A stretch of DNA of 5,212 nt. Source: SAR324 cluster bacterium. Lineage in GTDB: Bacteria; SAR324; XYD2-FULL-50-16. The notes beneath the pieces were generated by a model. That model was given only the letters and a program-made list of their open reading frames with translations, had not been told where the DNA came from and did no database searches. The first letter of the stretch is position 1. Every line of letters starts with the position of its first letter. A program made the position numbers and the translations under genes. This document shows positions 1-3,328 of the stretch, in pieces. The stretch lies in contig NVSR01000179.1 of NCBI GenBank assembly GCA_002401295.1, forward strand, positions 1-5,212, in the 5' to 3' direction.

Positions 1-137
1 TTTCCTCTCAGTGAGGCCGCCACGTAGGGCGGCGCTACCGTTTTTCGGTGGGGGCTATTTTATTCGAACTCCCTAGGGTGGGGGAATCAATCAGTCCCAT
101 CACTCTTTCCGATAAATACGCCGGAACTACCTTCTGA
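1..137. other. Non-coding left edge with small GC-rich hairpins
   Basis: No gene is visible between the left edge and the DUF4202 stop codon. The segment holds a short CTCA/TGAG dyad (7-15), a perfect 6-bp stem GCCGCC/GGCGGC (16-21 with 28-33, 6-base loop), a weak ACCG-TTTTT-CGGT hairpin (37-49), the palindrome CCCTAGGG (71-78) and the octamer GGTGGGGG twice, 30 bases apart (47-54 and 77-84). Read on the plus strand, the GC stem is followed 7 bases later by five T, so it could stop transcripts entering from the left. Read on the minus strand it lies about 105 bases beyond DUF4202 and has no T tract. The function is not determined. Confidence 0.45.
16..45 (+). terminator. Possible weak intrinsic terminator (plus-strand reading)
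   Basis: A perfect 6-bp all-GC stem (16-21 pairing with 28-33) with loop ACGTAG is followed by seven bases and then TTTTT at 41-45. The gap between stem and T run is longer than usual for a Rho-independent terminator, so this is only a candidate. It would serve a converging gene outside the window; that gene is not seen. Confidence 0.25.
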
Positions 138-746
138 CTAGGTAGCTCCTGAGACTGATTTTTCAATCAGCGGAACTAAGGGTTCCGGGAATTTGATATT
201 ACCTGCAAGGGCGAATTTATGGGCATCTGAGGACATTTTTTTCCAAGTCCTGCGAATGATGCCAATCCATTTTTCTTCATCATATTCGGGGTGCTTCTCA
301 ACAAACGCTGACATGTAATGTTCAATGAACACTAAGCTGGCCACATCCTCCAGTAACTGGGTGTCAGCATTCACCTTGATCCCACGTTTTCCCACTGCTT
401 TTTTGACACGCTCTAGTGATTCTTCATCATAACCGGCCTTAGCCATCAGGGCTGCCAGAGTATCGGCGTGAAATTTGTAGAGGTTGGTTCGCCATTCATG
501 GTAGCCTTCACGATTCATGGGGTAGGCCTTGCGTGGAGATTTCCAGCGCTGAATATGCTGAGCACGAATTGCCAGTTTGGCCACCTGGTCCGCCAAGGGC
601 TGATAACGCTCCAGCATGTCTGACATACGGTGGGAATAAAGCAACTCTTTCGGCCATTCCTTGCCATCTGCAGTTTCAATGTTTGGGTCTTCACCATTGG
701 CTGTATCCATCCAGGAAAGAACCTGATCATAGGCTTCTTGGGTCAT
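138..746 (-). CDS. DUF4202 domain-containing protein
   Basis: This 202-residue protein matches my recollection of the DUF4202 family (Pfam PF13875) over essentially its whole length. Family-like blocks are PKELLYSHRMSDMLERY (residues 32-48), AQHIQRW (62-68), the YHEWRTNLYKFHADT segment (82-96), LLEDVASLVFIEHY (131-144) and IRRTWKKMS (164-172). It has no signal peptide or membrane segment, so it is probably cytoplasmic. No activity is established for the family; some homologues carry a glutamyl-tRNA synthetase-like name that I would not trust. The spacing of H39, H64 and E133-D134 in a helical protein resembles an HD-type fold, but that is inference. The ATG start is preceded by GAAGAG, a weak Shine-Dalgarno match 5 bases upstream. 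The gene ends with TAG. It is separated by 285 bases and a stem-loop from the cold-shock gene upstream, so it is probably a separate transcription unit. Confidence 0.87.
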   Translation of the reverse strand: MTQEAYDQVLSWMDTANGEDPNIETADGKEWPKELLYSHRMSDMLERYQPLADQVAKLAIRAQHIQRWKSPRKAYPMNREGYHEWRTNLYKFHADTLAALMAKAGYDEESLERVKKAVGKRGIKVNADTQLLEDVASLVFIEHYMSAFVEKHPEYDEEKWIGIIRRTWKKMSSDAHKFALAGNIKFPEPLVPLIEKSVSGAT

Positions 747-796
747 TTGTACTCTTCAAAATAAATATTGAGATTTTCTAAACAGGAGAGTGGAAA

Positions 797-825
797 ATTA
801 TAGGGTGATCTCGGATCAGTGTATT
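797..825 (-). promoter_or_regulatory. Candidate promoter of the DUF4202 gene
   Basis: On the minus strand a perfect TATAAT hexamer lies at 802-797, about 50 bases before the DUF4202 start codon, which would give a 5' leader of roughly 45 bases. At 17-base spacing the -35 position reads AATACA, a poor match, so the promoter may be weak or need an activator. The stretch just upstream of the -10 box holds the palindrome TGATC-TCG-GATCA (806-818). Confidence 0.45.
806..818. promoter_or_regulatory. Palindrome between -35 and -10, possible operator
   Basis: TGATC and GATCA form a perfect 5-bp inverted repeat around TCG, placed within the spacer of the candidate DUF4202 promoter. A protein bound here would block RNA polymerase. 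A second 5-bp dyad, CAGTG/CACTG (817-821 with 832-836), lies directly upstream. The half-sites are short and could be chance. Confidence 0.25.
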
Positions 826-860
826 CATTTGCACTGCTTTCATCAAGCATCACTGAACTA

Positions 861-990
861 AAGGAGAAATCTTAAACTACGGAAGCTTATTGGAGGAGAT
901 TGAAATTTGGGAGGATAAAATAAGGCCTAAGGGGAGTTGGTCTAAGAAGACGGGTTCTTTTGAGGGGGATTCTGGGAGGCATTCGGATAA
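861..990. other. Strand-asymmetric GGA-rich / C-rich non-coding tract
   Basis: By hand count this 130-base stretch contains 44 G and 12 C on the plus strand, so its minus-strand transcript is C-rich and G-poor. Eleven GGA trinucleotides fall between 863 and 993. No supported gene lies here: the only open frame of any length on the minus strand (887-982, 31 codons) lacks a ribosome binding site. On the minus strand the tract is the 3' trailer of the cold-shock gene and has the composition of a Rho utilisation site. On the plus strand the repeated GGA would suit a CsrA/RsmA-binding RNA. I cannot decide between these readings, or simple compositional drift. Confidence 0.5.
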
Positions 991-1022
991 GGAGCAAGTG
1001 AGAAAATCTCGCTTACTCCTTA
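988..1022 (-). terminator. Stem-loop just after the cold-shock gene
   Basis: Arms 988-1002 and 1008-1022 form a 15-position stem with 13 Watson-Crick pairs, one G-U wobble and one mismatch, around a 5-base loop. The stem begins about 10 bases after the cold-shock stop codon, the usual place for a 3' terminator or transcript-protecting hairpin. There is no T tract after it on either strand, so it is not a textbook intrinsic terminator. It may instead protect the 3' end of the mRNA after Rho-dependent termination in the adjoining C-rich tract. Both strands read TAAGGAG at the 5' arm of the stem. Confidence 0.6.
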
Positions 1023-1031
1023 CACAAAAGA

Positions 1032-1223
1032 CTACAGAGCTACTACGTTAATAGCGCAAGGTCCTTTACGGCCTTCACCGATTTCGAATTCAACTGCATC
1101 ACCTTCAGTCAAATGTCCACCTTGAACATCAGAATGATGAACAAACAGGTCATTTCCGTTTTCTGGTTGAATGAATCCGTATCCTTTTTGAGCGTCAAAC
1201 CACTTTACTGTACCTTTTTCCAT
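1032..1223 (-). CDS. CspA-family cold-shock protein
   Basis: This is a complete 63-residue single cold-shock domain, the normal size for the family. It binds single-stranded nucleic acid and acts as an RNA chaperone that melts secondary structure in mRNA. RNP1 is KGYGFI (residues 13-18) and RNP2 is LFVHH (26-30); the start MEKGTVKWF with aromatic W8 and F9 is typical, as is the GDAVEFE strand (41-47). I chose the ATG at 1223 because GGAG sits 6 bases upstream. An in-frame ATG four codons earlier (1235) overlaps that GGAG, has no ribosome binding site and adds non-family residues. The stop is TAG. The gene appears monocistronic: a strong stem-loop follows it and a 463-base intergenic region precedes it. 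The leader folds into a long hairpin ending next to the GGAG, suggesting post-transcriptional control. Whether it is cold-induced or constitutive cannot be told from sequence. Confidence 0.96.
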   Translation of the reverse strand: MEKGTVKWFDAQKGYGFIQPENGNDLFVHHSDVQGGHLTEGDAVEFEIGEGRKGPCAINVVAL

Positions 1224-1233
1224 GGTATTCTCC

Positions 1234-1288
1234 ATTAGATTGTTGGTTTATAATTAAGCTTGCTTATATCCCAATGACGCAATCTAAT
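1234..1288 (-). promoter_or_regulatory. Structured 5' leader of the cold-shock gene, possible thermosensor
   Basis: On the minus strand ATTAGATTG (1288-1280) is perfectly complementary to CAATCTAAT (1242-1234). Nested inside are TTGG/CCAA (1274-1271 with 1246-1243), ATA/TAT (1269-1267 with 1252-1250) and TAAG/CTTA (1266-1263 with 1258-1255) around the loop CAAG, making 20 base pairs in correct nested order. The base of the structure directly abuts the GGAG ribosome binding site at 1233-1230. Leaders of cspA-type mRNAs are known to switch structure with temperature; whether this one does so is inference. The element exists only if transcription begins upstream of about 1288. Confidence 0.5.
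1247..1274 (-). promoter_or_regulatory. Alternative proximal promoter of the cold-shock gene
   Basis: TTGGGA (1274-1269) and TATAAA (1252-1247) are 16 bases apart on the minus strand, matching the sigma-70 hexamers at 4 of 6 and 5 of 6 positions. Use of this promoter would leave a leader of about 15-20 bases and exclude the long leader hairpin. The 9-bp inverted repeat would then flank the promoter as a possible operator. I see no clearly better promoter further upstream. Confidence 0.35.
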
Positions 1289-1296
1289 AACCAGGC

Positions 1297-1317
1297 AAAA
1301 AAGCCGGATTAAATCCG
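1297..1317 (-). terminator. Hairpin plus T6 upstream of the cold-shock gene, possible attenuator
   Basis: On the minus strand CGGATT-T-AATCCG (1317-1305) is a perfect dyad followed by GC and then six T (1302-1297), an intrinsic-terminator layout. The stem is short and its effective loop small (5 bp with 3 bases). The end of this hairpin overlaps a competing stem in which CCGGC (1306-1303 region) pairs across the T run with GCCTGG (1296-1291). It may stop read-through from upstream, or attenuate a long cold-shock transcript. Confidence 0.35.
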
Positions 1318-1529
1318 TAATTGACAATTTGTTTCTTCACGATCTTTATCAAGATGAATATAACTTTTTTATAAGCAATGTTTTAAGTACTCGTGTTTCA
1401 CCGAGACCTCATATAGTTAACATAAACTATACAGTTCCATTATTTACCTTATTCTCTAAAGTCCTGCAATTGGCTTGAGCAAAAAAAGTAGATATTTTTT
1501 CTCGACCGAGGAAAACAAAGGCCTTGAGA

Positions 1530-1586
1530 GGGAAAGAAAATGAGAGCCTAATCTGCTATAGCTGTGAAATTCGTGGATTAGACTCT
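1530..1586 (-). terminator. Possible terminator of the mutY-thioesterase operon
   Basis: On the minus strand AGAG-t-CTAATC (1586-1576) pairs with GATTAG-g-CTCT (1553-1543), ten Watson-Crick pairs interrupted by one mismatch, with a few more possible pairs inside. The stem is followed by the T-rich CATTTTCTTTCC. It lies about 100 bases beyond the thioesterase stop codon. The loop is long (roughly 16-22 bases) and the T tract is broken, so efficiency is uncertain. Confidence 0.35.
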
Positions 1587-1686
1587 GTTAGTAGATAGAA
1601 AAATGAGATCTATATTACAAAACATGAATATTTGGAAATTAAGAAATCGCGATTAAGAACAGGCAAATTATAAATTTTTAGATGTC

Positions 1687-2088
1687 TCAAGCACCAGCGA
1701 TAACGAAACTGGCTTCCGTTTCTGCAAAAATTTTGCCTGTACTTTTACAAAATGCTTTCCCCTTCAATACTGCCAATTTTCCCTTCTGCTTTACTAGTGT
1801 ACCTTCCAGACAAATGGTACTGCCTAAAGGAGCAGGATTGCGATAGCGGATATCACATTTGGCGGTGAAAGCCCGCTGTCCTTTTAAGAAAAGCCAATTG
1901 GCCATGACATCATCCAGAGCACTGAATAGAATACCTCCATGGGTTACATTGTCATAGCCCATGTGGTTGCTTCCCGGAGTGAATTCACTACGACAGACTT
2001 CCTCTTCCAAGTGAAATGTTAGTTGCAATCCTATTGGATTAGCGGGGCCACAAACAAAGCAATTATTGGCATCAGTGCGAGGTGTCAT
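1687..2088 (-). CDS. PaaI-family hotdog thioesterase
   Basis: This 133-residue protein has the pattern of the PaaI/4HBT hotdog superfamily, which hydrolyses acyl-CoA or related thioesters in the cytoplasm; the substrate cannot be inferred. The N-terminus carries CFVCGPANPIGLQL (residues 10-23), a motif common in this subfamily. The active-site block VTHGGILFSALDDVMANW (48-65) contains the HGG turn (50-52) and acidic D59-D60 on the central helix. The later strands (FTAKCDIRYRNPAPLG, 74-89) complete a normal-length single hotdog domain. I start at the ATG at 2088, which has AGGAAG immediately upstream at good spacing. A longer open frame to 2187 would add 33 unlike residues and overlap mutY, so I reject it. 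The gene begins 17 bases after the mutY stop, so the two are probably co-transcribed. A link between the thioesterase and DNA repair is not known to me. Confidence 0.92.
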   Translation of the reverse strand: MTPRTDANNCFVCGPANPIGLQLTFHLEEEVCRSEFTPGSNHMGYDNVTHGGILFSALDDVMANWLFLKGQRAFTAKCDIRYRNPAPLGSTICLEGTLVKQKGKLAVLKGKAFCKSTGKIFAETEASFVIAGA

Positions 2089-2105
2089 AGGCTTCCTGTA
2101 GTTGG

Positions 2106-3188
2106 TTAGTGATCTTGTAGTTGCTGGCGAATCATCACCCCGGACTTGGGCAAACTGAGTTCTTCTAATTCTTGCAAGCTGAACCATTGTCCAGAAAAAT
2201 CTTTTGACCAGTTTTCCTCTGTAGCCTCAAAGGAGTCTACTAACAATGGATAGGCTTGAATCCGATAGCGGGTTACGGAATGAGCGAAGGGAGATAAAAA
2301 GCGGAAATTCTTCCTCAATTGAAATTTTTCCCGCAGGAGGTCCTCTGCAGCGACCTCCAGGGAAGATCCCTGTTGTTTGAAATCAAAATAAGGGAAGGAC
2401 CACATATTCGCCCAGAGTGCTCCTTTCGCTTGTTTTTCCAGATAGTATTTGTTGCCTGACTGGATGACAAAGAGAATTACATTCTTTTTAATGGTAGAAG
2501 GCCTTTTGGCCTTGACCGGTCTGAGAGCAATCGTATCTTTTGCTTTGGCGTGACAATGCACCTCCAGGGGGCAATCTGTGCAGCTTGGATTCTGAGGCTG
2601 GCAAATCAGAGCCCCCAACTCCATTAAGGCTTGATTAAAGCATCTGGCTTTGCCATTGAGTAAAAGTTCCTGTCCCTTTTGCGTGAAGAATTTCTTGGAA
2701 ACACTTTTCGCTACATCTTCCTTCCAATCGAATAAGCGACTGAACACTCGCTGTACATTACCGTCAATGATGGGTTCTTCTTGTTGATAAGCGATACTGG
2801 CGATGGCTCCCGCCGTATAAGAACCGATGCCAGGCAGAGATTCTAAGGCTTTTCGATCCTGAGGCAACTGGTTGCCAAAGTCCTGCTGCAGCACTTTGGC
2901 TGTTTTGAGAATATTACGCGCTCTGGAATAGTACCCCAATCCTTCCCACAGTTTTAATAACTCCTCTTCTTCCGCTTTGGCTAAGTCCTGGATAGTGGGG
3001 TATTTCTCCATCCAGCGGTGAAAATATCCGATGACCGTATCCATCCTGGTCTGCTGAGCCATGATCTCGGAAATCCAGACTTGGTAAGGGTCATAGGTTT
3101 CTCGCCAGGGAAGGCTCCTTTGTTGATCTTCGAACCAAATGCAAAGTTTTTGATGGATTTCGGGGAGTTGATCTACTGAATTGCTCAT
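2106..3188 (-). CDS. mutY: A/G-specific adenine DNA glycosylase MutY
   Basis: MutY removes adenine mispaired with 8-oxoguanine in base-excision repair. The 360-residue product has the full layout. The helix-hairpin-helix glycosylase domain includes LPWR (26-29), E41 in SEIMAQQT (catalytic Glu), LGYYSRARN (84-92), the hairpin LPGIGSYTAGAI (118-129) and catalytic D142 in IIDGNVQRV. The iron-sulphur ligands C196, C203, C206 and C212 keep the C-x6-C-x2-C-x5-C spacing. A C-terminal MutT-like domain (about 231-360) includes LWANMWSFP (259-267) and FAHSVTRYRI (301-310). The 8-oxoguanine-reading Phe-Ser-His motif appears as Val-Thr-Arg here, and the usual Leu of MLQQT is Ala44. I start at the ATG at 3188 because family members begin 15-25 residues before the LPWR block; a TTG at 3233 in the same frame would add 15 residues and is less likely. 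No strong ribosome binding site precedes the ATG. The thioesterase follows after 17 bases. Confidence 0.96.
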   Translation of the reverse strand: MSNSVDQLPEIHQKLCIWFEDQQRSLPWRETYDPYQVWISEIMAQQTRMDTVIGYFHRWMEKYPTIQDLAKAEEEELLKLWEGLGYYSRARNILKTAKVLQQDFGNQLPQDRKALESLPGIGSYTAGAIASIAYQQEEPIIDGNVQRVFSRLFDWKEDVAKSVSKKFFTQKGQELLLNGKARCFNQALMELGALICQPQNPSCTDCPLEVHCHAKAKDTIALRPVKAKRPSTIKKNVILFVIQSGNKYYLEKQAKGALWANMWSFPYFDFKQQGSSLEVAAEDLLREKFQLRKNFRFLSPFAHSVTRYRIQAYPLLVDSFEATEENWSKDFSGQWFSLQELEELSLPKSGVMIRQQLQDH

Positions 3189-3328
3189 AAAATACGGGGT
3201 CACTGGTGACAGAAAAAGATCGGATAAATTCAAATGGCCCTGACGGCAAGGAGGCTACAGAAAATCACAGGTAACTGGTGTTCGAGTAAAAACTATTCAT
3301 CCTTATGGATCAACAGCTGAGGACAAGC
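3189..3328. other. Gap between the HD-GYP gene and mutY
   Basis: This 140-base gap contains a perfect 12-base palindrome GTCAC-TG-GTGAC (3199-3210) about 10 bases upstream of the mutY start and a weak 4-bp hairpin ATCC-ATAA-GGAT (3310-3299 on the minus strand) followed six bases later by TTTTT, a poor terminator for the HD-GYP gene. I see no convincing promoter for mutY, so read-through from the HD-GYP gene is possible. Confidence 0.4.
3199..3210. promoter_or_regulatory. Perfect palindrome before mutY, possible operator
   Basis: GTCAC and GTGAC form a perfect inverted repeat with a 2-base centre, ending 10 bases before the mutY ATG. Its location suits a transcriptional repressor site or a small hairpin occluding the translation start region. 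It is short, and no matching second copy was noticed in the window. Confidence 0.25.

Larger units (their letters stand above)
1224..1686. other. Long AT-rich intergenic region upstream of the cold-shock gene
   Basis: There is no supported gene in these 463 bases; the open frames are about 10-12 codons and lack ribosome binding sites. From right to left it contains an AT-rich dyad AAATT-ATA-AATTT (1665-1677), the 10-base palindrome AATCGCGATT (1645-1654), an imperfect stem-loop (1543-1586) that may terminate the mutY operon, A-rich and T-rich runs that could pair (1481-1500), a 7-bp dyad TATAGTT/AACTATA (1412-1418 with 1425-1431), the hairpin followed by six T at 1297-1317 and the structured cold-shock leader (1234-1288). 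Confidence 0.6.

Noticed and set aside
55..80. ATTCGAACTCCC resembling a tRNA T-arm
   Set aside because: No complementary T-stem, anticodon arm or acceptor stem could be built around it on either strand.
155..170. Perfect 6-bp hairpin CTGATT-TTTC-AATCAG near the end of the DUF4202 coding region
   Set aside because: It lies inside the coding sequence before the stop, and has no T tract after it, so it is probably incidental.
533..781. Plus-strand open frame of 82 codons opposite DUF4202
   Set aside because: It is antisense to a well-supported gene, shows no recognisable motif and has no ribosome binding site that I can support.
887..982. A 31-codon minus-strand open frame rich in proline and arginine (begins MPPRIPLKRT)
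   Set aside because: It has no ribosome binding site before its ATG, and its composition is what the C-rich tract would give by chance.
1224..1235. Upstream ATG of the cold-shock gene (four extra residues)
   Set aside because: It overlaps the GGAG of the downstream ATG, has no ribosome binding site of its own and adds residues absent from the typical MEKGTVKWF start.
1477..1503. A-rich and T-rich runs that pair around GTAGAT as a terminator
   Set aside because: The stem is almost wholly A-T with a bulge, and far from the thioesterase stop; the 1543-1586 stem-loop is a better candidate.
2089..2187. N-terminal extension of the thioesterase to an ATG inside mutY
   Set aside because: It adds 33 residues with no family resemblance and overlaps mutY, while the ATG at 2088 has a good AGGAAG site and starts at the expected place.
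3189..3233. TTG start for mutY adding 15 residues
   Set aside because: The ATG at 3188 already gives a normal family N-terminus. The TTG has only a weak AGGG upstream. It is not fully excluded.
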